Shown here: positions 1 to 6,629 of the stretch, in pieces
How the letters are laid out: each line of letters opens with the position of its first letter
Position numbering within the stretch: the first letter of the stretch is position 1
Source of the DNA: Thermotogae bacterium
GTDB lineage: Bacteria > Thermotogota > Thermotogae > B3-G13
Reading direction: 5' to 3'
DNA length: 11,589 nt
Assembly: GCA_015486095.1 (NCBI GenBank)
Contig: WFSK01000010.1
Location: 1 to 11,589, forward strand
Program-made: the position numbers and the translations under genes
Notes under the pieces: generated by a model
Told to the model about the DNA's origin: nothing
Database searches by the model: none
The model's input: only the letters and a program-made list of their open reading frames with translations

Positions 1-2
1 AT

Positions 3-31
3 ATTATATAAATTTAGTTCAATCATGTCAA
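3..31 (-). promoter_or_regulatory. Consensus sigma-70/SigA promoter reading out of the window
   Basis: On the minus strand a perfect -35 box TTGACA (plus positions 26-31) is followed by a 17-nt spacer and a perfect -10 box TATAAT (plus positions 3-8). The stretch just upstream of the -35 box is very A/T-rich (about 34-58) and could act as an UP element. Transcription would start at or just beyond the left edge, so the target lies outside the window on the same strand. It is separated from the gntR-type gene by about 240 nt, so it more likely starts a new transcription unit than extends this operon. The match is exact; activity is inferred. Confidence 0.75.
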
Positions 32-61
32 GTATTTTTAAAAATTTATATCAAAATACTT
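30..61. repeat. AT-rich 9-bp inverted repeat next to the left promoter
   Basis: AAGTATTTT at 30-38 is the exact reverse complement of AAAATACTT at 53-61, with a 14-nt spacer. A 12-bp palindrome (ATTTTTAAAAAT, 34-45) lies inside it. The left arm touches the -35 box of the minus-strand promoter at 3-31, so it could be an operator or only part of an A/T-rich UP element. It has no G/C core and is a poor candidate for a terminator. In such AT-rich DNA chance is a real alternative. Confidence 0.35.
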
Positions 62-67
62 TAGTGT

Positions 68-95
68 ACAATAAGAATCACTTGTATGAAGTCAA
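68..95 (-). promoter_or_regulatory. Possible second, weaker promoter and imperfect operator-like repeat
   Basis: On the minus strand TTGACT (plus 90-95) is followed after 16 nt by TATTGT (plus 68-73), matching five and four of six consensus positions. Within it, plus 80-92 reads ACTT-GTATG-AAGT, a short inverted repeat with a GTAT core loosely like HutC-family operators. Both signals are weak. They are listed because they sit just upstream of the perfect promoter at 3-31 and could form a tandem promoter or a regulator site for the gene beyond the left edge. Confidence 0.25.
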
Positions 96-113
96 CTAGC
101 TTAGATTTACTGT

Positions 114-138
114 CTCACTTCTTGCCTCGAGAAGCGAG
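114..138 (-). other. Stem-loop downstream of the operon's last gene
   Basis: Read as minus-strand RNA, this segment folds into a 9-bp stem with one G-U pair and a 7-nt loop (arms at 130-138 and 114-122). The G-U pair becomes an A-C mismatch on the plus strand, so the structure favours minus-strand RNA. No U-run follows, so it is not a standard intrinsic terminator. It could stabilise the 3' end of the operon mRNA or mean nothing. The rest of 1-272 apart from the promoter signals holds no supported gene. Confidence 0.25.
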
Positions 139-272
139 TATGAGTGTCTCATATGTTTGATTTGGCTGAGTTTTACAGGATTATATCTCTCAACAACGAT
201 GCACCTTCTACCGAATTCTTGACACAGTTGAGAGCCGCTCGGGGATTTGTCTCAATACAAAATATCCGAACT

Positions 273-1010
273 TCAGGCATGCAATCGTATGTTGAATCTA
301 TATTTATCTCCTCTATACAAAGACTTCACGTACTCCAAACACTTATCATCATAAACGTATGTGAATCTATTTCGCAATACCACACATTCTCCAACAGAAA
401 TCATCAAGAGTTTTGCGTTCTCAGGTGTTGCTTTCGTTACCTCAAGGGTTTCATCGGCATATTGCATATGAAGACCAAGGGTATCACGAAAGAATTCATA
501 CAGAGAAGCTGTAGACATATCCATTTCCAGAATGTTTAACACACGTGTATCCACAGCTGGATTGATATATGCCCATTCGATCGCATAAGGGATATCATCT
601 AACAATCTCAATCTTTTGAGCAGGATAACCTTCGATCCGGTAGGCAAATTCAGCCTCTTCCTGGCAAACATCGGTACATTTGTGAGTTTGTTCTCAAGTA
701 CCACTGACCTCGCAGAATGTCCTGATGCACGTGCTTCATCTGTAAAGCCACGTAGTTCAGTTAAATTTTCTACGTTTTTTGGCGGTAACGCTATCGTACC
801 TCTACCCCTTTGTTTCTCAACGATGCCTTCTTCTACCAGTTTGGAAAGTGCTTGTCTTACGGTAAGGCGGCTCACATCGTATATCTCAGCGAGTTTGTTT
901 TCCGATGGAAGGTACTCACCCGGTTTAAATTGTCCTCCTTTGATCTTCTTCTTGAGTAATTCGTAAAGTTGGTGGTATATAGGTATAGGGCTATTTTTAT
1001 CTATCTTCAT
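273..1010 (-). CDS. GntR-family transcriptional regulator, HutC/UTRA type (245 aa)
   Basis: A cytoplasmic DNA-binding repressor, probably controlling this operon. Residues 8-75 form the GntR winged helix: PIYHQLYELLKKKI, then PGEYLPSENKLAE, the recognition helix around SRLTVRQALSKL (47-58) and the wing at QRGRGT (67-72). Residues about 85-240 match a UTRA effector domain, ending in the usual YRGDKYRF (232-239). The length is normal for the HutC subfamily, which includes NagR/YvoA and DasR. Those bind GlcN-6-P or GlcNAc-6-P. Given the neighbours, a phosphorylated amino sugar (GlcNAc-6-P or MurNAc-6-P) is the likely ligand, but this is inference. It is the last gene of the cluster. Its start ATG has an AAGGAG site (plus 1020-1025) that overlaps the anmK stop codon, so it is probably translated from the same mRNA. 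The operator is not identified. Confidence 0.93.
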   Translation of the reverse strand: MKIDKNSPIPIYHQLYELLKKKIKGGQFKPGEYLPSENKLAEIYDVSRLTVRQALSKLVEEGIVEKQRGRGTIALPPKNVENLTELRGFTDEARASGHSARSVVLENKLTNVPMFARKRLNLPTGSKVILLKRLRLLDDIPYAIEWAYINPAVDTRVLNILEMDMSTASLYEFFRDTLGLHMQYADETLEVTKATPENAKLLMISVGECVVLRNRFTYVYDDKCLEYVKSLYRGDKYRFNIRLHA

Positions 1011-1023
1011 ATCGATCAGCTCC

Positions 1024-2166
1024 TTATGGGAATGATATCTTTCCTAACAGCGTTTTGGAATAAGCACCTGTAGCCTTTGGATTATTGGCGGGGATCGAAA
1101 ACAGAAGCTCATTTGCCAATACGGCAAATGCCTTTGCCTCTCTCCATTTCCAGTCTTCGGCGATCTCTATGGGAATACCTTCGAAATAGGTCCTTAGCGC
1201 CTTTACCAACGTCTCGTTCATGACTCCTCCTCCCGTCAACACCACCCTGTCGAGCCCATTGGGAATCACATATCTCCTGTACGACTCCCATACACTCCAT
1301 GCCGTTAGTTCAACGAGTGTTCTCACGATATTATGAGGATCACCGGTCACACCCTCAATATATTTTGAGTTATATACCTCCTTACCAGTAGATTTAGGCG
1401 GAACACGAGATATATATGACATCTCTTTTTCTTTTAACCTCTCTAACAATTCTCGATCAATCTTACCCTTCGATGATATTTCACCATTTTTATCGAAAGG
1501 TAGATCGAAGAACCTCGAAACCGCGAGATCGATAAGTGCGTTCGCGGGTCCCGTATCGAATGCGATCAATTCGGACTCAGATGCACCTCTGGGGACGTAC
1601 GTAACGTTGGAGATCCCTCCTAAATTGTTGAATGCTATAGACTCCTTATTACTGGCATATAAAATGTAATCCACATGGGGGACGAGAGGGGCTCCCTCAC
1701 CTCCATAAGCGATATCTTTTCTCCTGAAATCCGAAACGGTTACGATACCAGTCTTTGCAGCGATCAGATCCCCATCGCCTATCTGAAGTGTACATGCTGG
1801 AGATTCATCAGAACGAGGATGATGGTAGATGGTTTGGCCATGGCTTGCGATGAGATCGACCTGCAAACCATTGGATTCGATGAATTTTTTTGCACAGAGG
1901 CCGAAGAAGGCACCGAGCTCGAAATCGAGGGCACACACATCACGCATCTTCGAATTTTCATTCATCGCATCGATGATCTTTTCTCTCAACGCTTCGGGAT
2001 AATCGATCCTCTTAGTGGCGAGTGTTTCAACTTTCGTACTCTTACCATATCCTGAGATCTTCGTGAGCACGAGATCTACACCATCTGCAGAAGTACCAGA
2101 CATCATTCCGAGGACCGTTCTCTGAGGCTTTTCGATCAACTCGATGAGTTTTCGGATATAATTCAA
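1024..2166 (-). CDS. anmK: Anhydro-N-acetylmuramic acid kinase (380 aa)
   Basis: AnmK opens the 1,6-anhydro ring of anhydroMurNAc and phosphorylates it with ATP to give MurNAc-6-phosphate, a cytoplasmic step of cell-wall recycling. All family motifs are visible: MSGTSADGVD (22-31, phosphate loop), SHGQTI (108-113), QIGDGD (128-133), the GGEGAPLVPHVD stretch (155-166), NLGGISNVT (181-189), DTGPAN (204-209, carrying the probable catalytic Asp), TGGGVMN (311-317) and EAKAFAVLA (343-351). Length is typical. The start is TTG at 2164-2166, chosen because AAGGAGG (plus 2174-2180) lies 7 nt upstream and the short N-terminal extension before the phosphate loop is common in the family. It overlaps the TGA of the serine hydrolase by 3 nt, so translation is probably coupled. 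Its product normally goes to MurQ, which is not in this window. Confidence 0.95.
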   Translation of the reverse strand: MNYIRKLIELIEKPQRTVLGMMSGTSADGVDLVLTKISGYGKSTKVETLATKRIDYPEALREKIIDAMNENSKMRDVCALDFELGAFFGLCAKKFIESNGLQVDLIASHGQTIYHHPRSDESPACTLQIGDGDLIAAKTGIVTVSDFRRKDIAYGGEGAPLVPHVDYILYASNKESIAFNNLGGISNVTYVPRGASESELIAFDTGPANALIDLAVSRFFDLPFDKNGEISSKGKIDRELLERLKEKEMSYISRVPPKSTGKEVYNSKYIEGVTGDPHNIVRTLVELTAWSVWESYRRYVIPNGLDRVVLTGGGVMNETLVKALRTYFEGIPIEIAEDWKWREAKAFAVLANELLFSIPANNPKATGAYSKTLLGKISFP

Positions 2167-3218
2167 ACCAATTCCTCCTTATGAGATACCACGTAATTGT
2201 GTAACCTCGGCCTGAATCTAATAAGTCTATCCTGATTCTTCCACCGCTCTATATGTACTCTGTTAGAGAGCAAGATCACCACGATGTCCTGCACGGGGTC
2301 TATCCATATAGATGTCCCTGTGAAACCGGTGTGTCCATATGCACTTTCGCTCATCAGATCCCCACAAGAACATGAAAGAGATTTCATATCCCACCCGAGG
2401 GCTCTTCGCGCTTGCCCATCTCCGAACGATTCTTTCGTAAAGGCCTCGATCGTAGCGTCTGAGAAGATGCGCTGTCCGTTTACCATCCCTCGATTCATAA
2501 AAACCCTTGCGTATTTGTATAAGTCCGATGCATTTGAAAAAAGGCCTGCATTACCGCTAACCCCTCCAAGATAATATGCGAGTTCATCGTCTACTTCTCC
2601 ACGCAGGATATTTCCATCACGTTCAGAGGTAGGAGCGATATTCGGCATCCACTCTTCCGGGGGATTAAAAGTCGTATGCACCATGCCAATCGGTTCGAAG
2701 ATCTCCCTCTTAACGAATTCGTCGAACTTTACGTTAGCAACATTCTCAACTATCTCCATGAGTACGATGAAATTCAGGCAAGAGTATACGTACTTCTCCC
2801 CAACAGGGTTTATAAGCTTCGTGTTGTTTATATGTTTGAGAAGTTCTTTACCCCTTGAATATCTCCAAGCCTCGGAATAAGAAGGTAAACCCGAAGTGTG
2901 TGTTAACAGATGAAAGATCCTGATATCTCGCTTCTCTTCTCGATCGAATTCCTCGATAAATAGTCTTACGGGGTCATATAACCGAATCTGCCCGTCTTCG
3001 ATGAGTTTCATCACCGCAGGAGTCGTCGCTATAACCTTTGTTAACGAAGCCAGGTCGTAAACGGTATCTGTAGCATTCTCCTCGCGTTCGGGCTTTAAAG
3101 CACGATATCCGTAGGCATGTTGGAAGCGTACACTACGAGAATCCCCCACGAGCAACGCAGCTCCCGGGAATGTCCCTCCCTCTATCTCCTCTTCAAACAT
3201 CTTAGACAACCTTTCCAC
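2163..3218 (-). CDS. Beta-lactamase-fold serine hydrolase, candidate cytoplasmic muramyl-peptide amidase (351 aa)
   Basis: A PF00144-type (class C beta-lactamase/PBP4*/esterase) hydrolase. Catalytic elements are present: SLTK (S58-K61, the SxxK nucleophile motif), Y145 in YSCLNF (second motif), and HTG (296-298) within GHTGFTGTSIWIDP in place of KTG. The LLTHTSGLP block (104-112) is also typical. No signal peptide or membrane segment is seen, so it should be cytoplasmic, which argues against beta-lactam resistance. In B. subtilis a protein of this fold next to nagZ and namZ (YbbE/AmiE) has been described as removing peptides from MurNAc; the same job is inferred here from context. Other esterase or peptidase roles remain possible. 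The start is GTG at 3216-3218, supported by GGAGGAGG (plus 3226-3233) 7 nt upstream. The downstream ATG at residue 7 is too far from that site. It overlaps the kinase gene by 17 nt. Confidence 0.9.
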   Translation of the reverse strand: MERLSKMFEEEIEGGTFPGAALLVGDSRSVRFQHAYGYRALKPEREENATDTVYDLASLTKVIATTPAVMKLIEDGQIRLYDPVRLFIEEFDREEKRDIRIFHLLTHTSGLPSYSEAWRYSRGKELLKHINNTKLINPVGEKYVYSCLNFIVLMEIVENVANVKFDEFVKREIFEPIGMVHTTFNPPEEWMPNIAPTSERDGNILRGEVDDELAYYLGGVSGNAGLFSNASDLYKYARVFMNRGMVNGQRIFSDATIEAFTKESFGDGQARRALGWDMKSLSCSCGDLMSESAYGHTGFTGTSIWIDPVQDIVVILLSNRVHIERWKNQDRLIRFRPRLHNYVVSHKEELV

Positions 3219-4113
3219 GACTATTCCTCCTCCAATCTATGGCCATTATAGCTGCTCCAACATCCGCACCGAATCGCGGCTTTAAGAATAGAGCTTTGGG
3301 AAATGCCTTTTCAAATGCAGTTTTCATCTCCATCAAGAAATACCTCGAATTGAAGATCCCACCCGTGTACGAAAAGGTGAAATTCTCGTCGAAGTTACAT
3401 CTATTTGCCACAACCGATATCATCTTCAAAGCATTATCTATCCCCTCTTTCAAGATCTTTTTCGATACCTCATCTCCCTTTTCAGCTTCCTCCAACACAA
3501 TTCGTGCCACTGAGGAGATCTTCGATTTACTGAAATCGGAGTAATAAACGTATATGATATCTTCGATATTATCTATACCTAAAAATTTTGGGATTTCCTT
3601 TTCTAAAGTCGTTGGTGGACCTAAACCATCTTTATGATCGAGCACTGCCATCGTCCCACGTTTCGCAAACCAAAAACCACCACAATATTCTTCAAACATA
3701 TACCCCCATCCCCCAGCTCTACAGATATTTCCTTCTGCATTTCTTCCGATGACAATGGAACCAGTACCAGCAACCATCAGGATACCGATGCCCCCAACTG
3801 CACCCCAGAGTGCTGCAATGGCATCGTTTGAGATCACCACATCTTCGATGCCCAACTCTTGGAATACCTTGGATATCAACGCTATATCAGAAGGCCTGTC
3901 TACCCCACTCAGACCTGCGCCAAGAGCATCGAAATGCCGATCTTCAGCGACATTTTTGATTCCTTCCTTAAAAACCTTTTTGAGCTTTTCAATGCCCAAT
4001 AAATGATAATTACCCGGTATCGCGATATCAATACCGTTTATAATGCCCAATTTTTCATCGTACAAAACGAACCTCGTGTGCGAACCACCACCATCTATTC
4101 CTATCGCACGCAT
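3202..4113 (-). CDS. BadF/BadG/BcrA-family amino-sugar kinase (GlcNAc/MurNAc kinase-like, 303 aa)
   Basis: An ASKHA-fold ATP-dependent kinase, probably phosphorylating GlcNAc and/or MurNAc at C6 in the cytoplasm, as human NAGK (GlcNAc) and clostridial MurK (both sugars) do. Seen: GIDGGGSHT (5-13, phosphate-1 loop), PGNYH (33-37, sugar-side Asn), GLSGVDRP (67-74), SNDA (95-98, candidate base D97), AGTGSI (115-120, phosphate-2), GGWG (134-137) and YTGGIFNS (249-256, adenosine region). The usual GDEGSG stretch after GGWG is changed to EEYCGG (141-146), an atypical sugar-side loop that may shift specificity. ATG start with GGAGG 7 nt upstream; that site lies inside the last codons of nagZ, whose stop is 1 nt away. 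A glucosamine or other amino-sugar kinase cannot be excluded. The symbol is left blank because substrate is unproven. Confidence 0.87.
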   Translation of the reverse strand: MRAIGIDGGGSHTRFVLYDEKLGIINGIDIAIPGNYHLLGIEKLKKVFKEGIKNVAEDRHFDALGAGLSGVDRPSDIALISKVFQELGIEDVVISNDAIAALWGAVGGIGILMVAGTGSIVIGRNAEGNICRAGGWGYMFEEYCGGFWFAKRGTMAVLDHKDGLGPPTTLEKEIPKFLGIDNIEDIIYVYYSDFSKSKISSVARIVLEEAEKGDEVSKKILKEGIDNALKMISVVANRCNFDENFTFSYTGGIFNSRYFLMEMKTAFEKAFPKALFLKPRFGADVGAAIMAIDWRRNSRGKVV

Positions 4114-4114
4114 C

Positions 4115-5716
4115 TCAATACCTCCAATGGATTAATGGAAATTTGCCCATGAACTTCTCTTTATTAAGAAGTATCTCCACGAAAACTCGTTGAGATAGCC
4201 TAGTATAATTATACAACGCGACAGAATTGCGAACGCCTGGAAGAAAACAATCGTAGGGATTTCTCAGCGCCACCACGATCGTGTCCTTGGGACGATGAGA
4301 TACGACTTCATCCAGGAGTGCTTTCATCTCCGGTACTATATGAGCGTTGAGTGTCCCCAACAAGATCGTACCTTTGAACCCCTGGATTTTGGAGAGGACT
4401 TTTCGGCGTTCTTCAAATGATGGCTTCGCTGAGACGTATATACTCTCTACATGTACACCCTTATGTTCTTTAAATGCCCCTTCTATCTCAGAAATGCCAT
4501 CCCCTATTTTCTCTTCTACCTTAACAAGGGTAGCATTCGAAGGAAGTACAAGTAAAATTGGATTTTCCCCCAATCTTTCGAACAAACCATCTGAATTCTG
4601 TCCGAGCGTTATCGAATGCCTGGCTATCTCACGTGCGATATTCGAAGACTCCGATGAGCCTATTTCATTATCTATCATAAACTTCCCATCTAACAGACCA
4701 ATGCTTTTTTTCAACTTCAAAACCCTTCTAACCGCATCGTTCAACCTTTCCACTGGAATTTCTCCACTTCGAACTCCTTCTTCGATCTTTTCGAAAGCCT
4801 TTATCTGCTCTTCAAAGGTGTGGCAGATCATGAGGATATCAGCCCCAGCCTTGAAAGAGAGGAGGGCGGCATCGCTTGCGGATAGCGCGTTGGTAATCCC
4901 TTTCATCTCGAGGTCATCTGTGAGGACAACCCCTTCGAACTTCATTTCACCCTTCAGAAGGAGACTCATCACAGCCTCAGAGAGCGTGGCAGGTAGGTCT
5001 TTCTTCTCGCATAGTGCCGGGTAGTAGACATGAGAAGGCATGATCGAATCGATCCCGAATTCGATCGATCTTCTGTACGGGAGGAGTTCTATTCGCTCCA
5101 GTGTTTCCCGATCTCTATCCACCTTTGGCATCTCCAGATGTGCATCCCTTGCACTGTGTCCTTTCCCGGGAAAATGTTTGGCACATGCTGCAACTCCCCC
5201 GTCGTGCAATCCTTTTGTGAACTCCAAGGCAAATTTCACTACTACTTCAGGGTCATCCGAGTAACTTCTCACACCTATCCCTGGATTTTCCGGCAGGTCA
5301 TTCACATCTACAACAGGAGCGAGATCCCAATTTACACCAACGGCACGCATCTCTTTTGCCATAATGAGGTCTGTTAGATATGCGTTTTTAGGATTACCAG
5401 TTGCGGCGGTTGCCATGTTGCCCGGAAATACAGTGAATGGCTCTGTAAGACGTGTAACCACACCCCCTTCCTGATCTATCGCGATCAAAAGAGGTATCTT
5501 CGCCATATCCTGAAGGGAGGACGTGAGTTCCTTCAATTGTTTTGGACTTTCGACGTTTCTCTTGAAAAGGATTAAATTCCCAAGGTGATATCTTTTTATT
5601 AGGGTATTTATCTCATCATTCGGTATGGTTCCATGAAATCCACATATAACGACCTGTCCTATCTTCTCTTCAAGAGTCATTTCATCGATCATCTTTTCTA
5701 CTCTTATACTCTTCAT
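4115..5716 (-). CDS. nagZ: Beta-N-acetylglucosaminidase, glycoside hydrolase family 3 (533 aa)
   Basis: NagZ releases the non-reducing GlcNAc from GlcNAc-(anhydro)MurNAc fragments with or without peptide. The GH3 barrel spans about residues 1-340: IDQEGG (80-85), KHFPGKGH (180-187) followed by D191-x-H193, the Asp-His dyad that replaces a carboxylate acid/base in NagZ enzymes, and TDDLEM (266-271) with the likely nucleophile D267. The loop reads KGHS where many NagZ have HGDT, but the dyad is kept. Residues about 350-533 form a second alpha/beta domain, as in Bacillus-type two-domain NagZ; many Gram-negative NagZ have only the barrel. No signal peptide is seen, so it should be cytoplasmic, unlike the secreted Bacillus enzyme. 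ATG start with a GAAGAAGG site 6 nt upstream. It is 52 nt from the permease gene before it and 1 nt from the kinase after it. Confidence 0.94.
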   Translation of the reverse strand: MKSIRVEKMIDEMTLEEKIGQVVICGFHGTIPNDEINTLIKRYHLGNLILFKRNVESPKQLKELTSSLQDMAKIPLLIAIDQEGGVVTRLTEPFTVFPGNMATAATGNPKNAYLTDLIMAKEMRAVGVNWDLAPVVDVNDLPENPGIGVRSYSDDPEVVVKFALEFTKGLHDGGVAACAKHFPGKGHSARDAHLEMPKVDRDRETLERIELLPYRRSIEFGIDSIMPSHVYYPALCEKKDLPATLSEAVMSLLLKGEMKFEGVVLTDDLEMKGITNALSASDAALLSFKAGADILMICHTFEEQIKAFEKIEEGVRSGEIPVERLNDAVRRVLKLKKSIGLLDGKFMIDNEIGSSESSNIAREIARHSITLGQNSDGLFERLGENPILLVLPSNATLVKVEEKIGDGISEIEGAFKEHKGVHVESIYVSAKPSFEERRKVLSKIQGFKGTILLGTLNAHIVPEMKALLDEVVSHRPKDTIVVALRNPYDCFLPGVRNSVALYNYTRLSQRVFVEILLNKEKFMGKFPLIHWRY

Positions 5717-5768
5717 CTCACACCTTCTTCCATTATCTTTTCCGATGATGCAAATACACTCATAAGAC

Positions 5769-6629
5769 TCATTTTATAGCACCGGCCACCATTCCTTTTA
5801 TAATATATTTTTGAAAAAGCAGAACTATTAATATAGGTGGGACAATCGCTATAAGAGCACCAGCGGACATAAGATTCCACTCTGCATAATATTGCCCAAC
5901 GAATTCTGATATCGTGACCGTGATCGGTTTAGATCTTAACGTATAAGTGAGTACAAGAGGTGCCATGAACATGTTCCAGGAGAATAAGAATGAAGTGATC
6001 ACGACTGCCACTAAACCTGGTAACGAGGCTGGGAGAACGATCTTGTAGATCAATCCCAATCTCGTACACCCATCGATTCGTGCTGCATCTTCCAACTCGT
6101 AAGGAACAGAGCTTATATATCCCCTCATAAACCAGGTATCGAAAGGCATTCTATAGGCAACACTCAAGATGATCAAACCTGTGAGTGTATCTAAAAGTTT
6201 GAGCTTGCTGAACTCAGAAAACAGACCGATTAGAACAGGCCAACTTGGGACTGCTATCATTCCTATGATGTAAAAGAAAAATATCTTCTTTCCAGGGAAA
6301 TTGAGTCTCGCAAAAGTATAGCCAACCAGAGGTGCTATAAACGTCATGATCAATGTCGTAGTGCCCGCCACTATTAAGCTGTTAAACAGGCCCTTTTTGA
6401 TGAGTTCAGTCGCAGTTGTTCCTATACCTCCTCGAAACCCCTTTCCAGTTATAAGGATACTTTTGAAGTTTTCGAAGGTTATTCGAGTTGGTATCCAGTG
6501 AGGCGGGGTCGAATACAGATCTACGGGAAGACTAAAACTGGAGAGTATTATCCAATAGAATGGAATGAGAGTCCATATCATCATGATCAGTATGAAAAGA
6601 TATAGTGAAATTCGCTTAACTTTTCTCAC
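5769..6629 (-). CDS. Sugar ABC transporter permease, MalG-like (286 aa)
   Basis: An inner-membrane permease of the carbohydrate CUT1 class (binding-protein-dependent transport, MalG side). It has about six hydrophobic segments, at roughly 8-30, 83-107, 115-139, 147-165, 203-228 and 253-275. The cytoplasmic EAA loop ELEDAARIDGCTRLGLIYK is at 178-196, ending IVLP, and contacts the ATPase. The C-terminus KGMVAGAIK is typical of MalG proteins. It pairs with the upstream permease and the binding protein at 7607-8863. The start is GTG at 6627-6629, overlapping the TGA of the preceding gene by 3 nt, with AAGGAAG upstream. No ATPase follows; a shared MsmK/UgpC-type ATPase encoded elsewhere is presumed. 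Substrate is inferred from neighbours to be amino-sugar saccharides or muropeptides. Confidence 0.92.
   Translation of the reverse strand: MRKVKRISLYLFILIMMIWTLIPFYWIILSSFSLPVDLYSTPPHWIPTRITFENFKSILITGKGFRGGIGTTATELIKKGLFNSLIVAGTTTLIMTFIAPLVGYTFARLNFPGKKIFFFYIIGMIAVPSWPVLIGLFSEFSKLKLLDTLTGLIILSVAYRMPFDTWFMRGYISSVPYELEDAARIDGCTRLGLIYKIVLPASLPGLVAVVITSFLFSWNMFMAPLVLTYTLRSKPITVTISEFVGQYYAEWNLMSAGALIAIVPPILIVLLFQKYIIKGMVAGAIK

Noticed and set aside
111..254. Three copies of TGTCTCA (111-117, 145-151, 248-254)
   Set aside because: The copies are short, unevenly spaced (one inside a small hairpin), and not clearly more than chance; no link to a known operator.
228..255. TTGAGA/TCTCAA inverted repeat just after the regulator gene as a terminator
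   Set aside because: The stem is only 6 bp with a 16-nt interior and there is no T-run on the minus strand after it.
144..539. 131-codon plus-strand open frame near the left edge
   Set aside because: Most of it is antisense to the GntR gene, and no convincing ribosome site or known motif was seen.
4347..5024. 225-codon plus-strand open frame
   Set aside because: It is fully antisense to nagZ, which has clear catalytic motifs; the translated protein shows no recognisable family or ribosome site.
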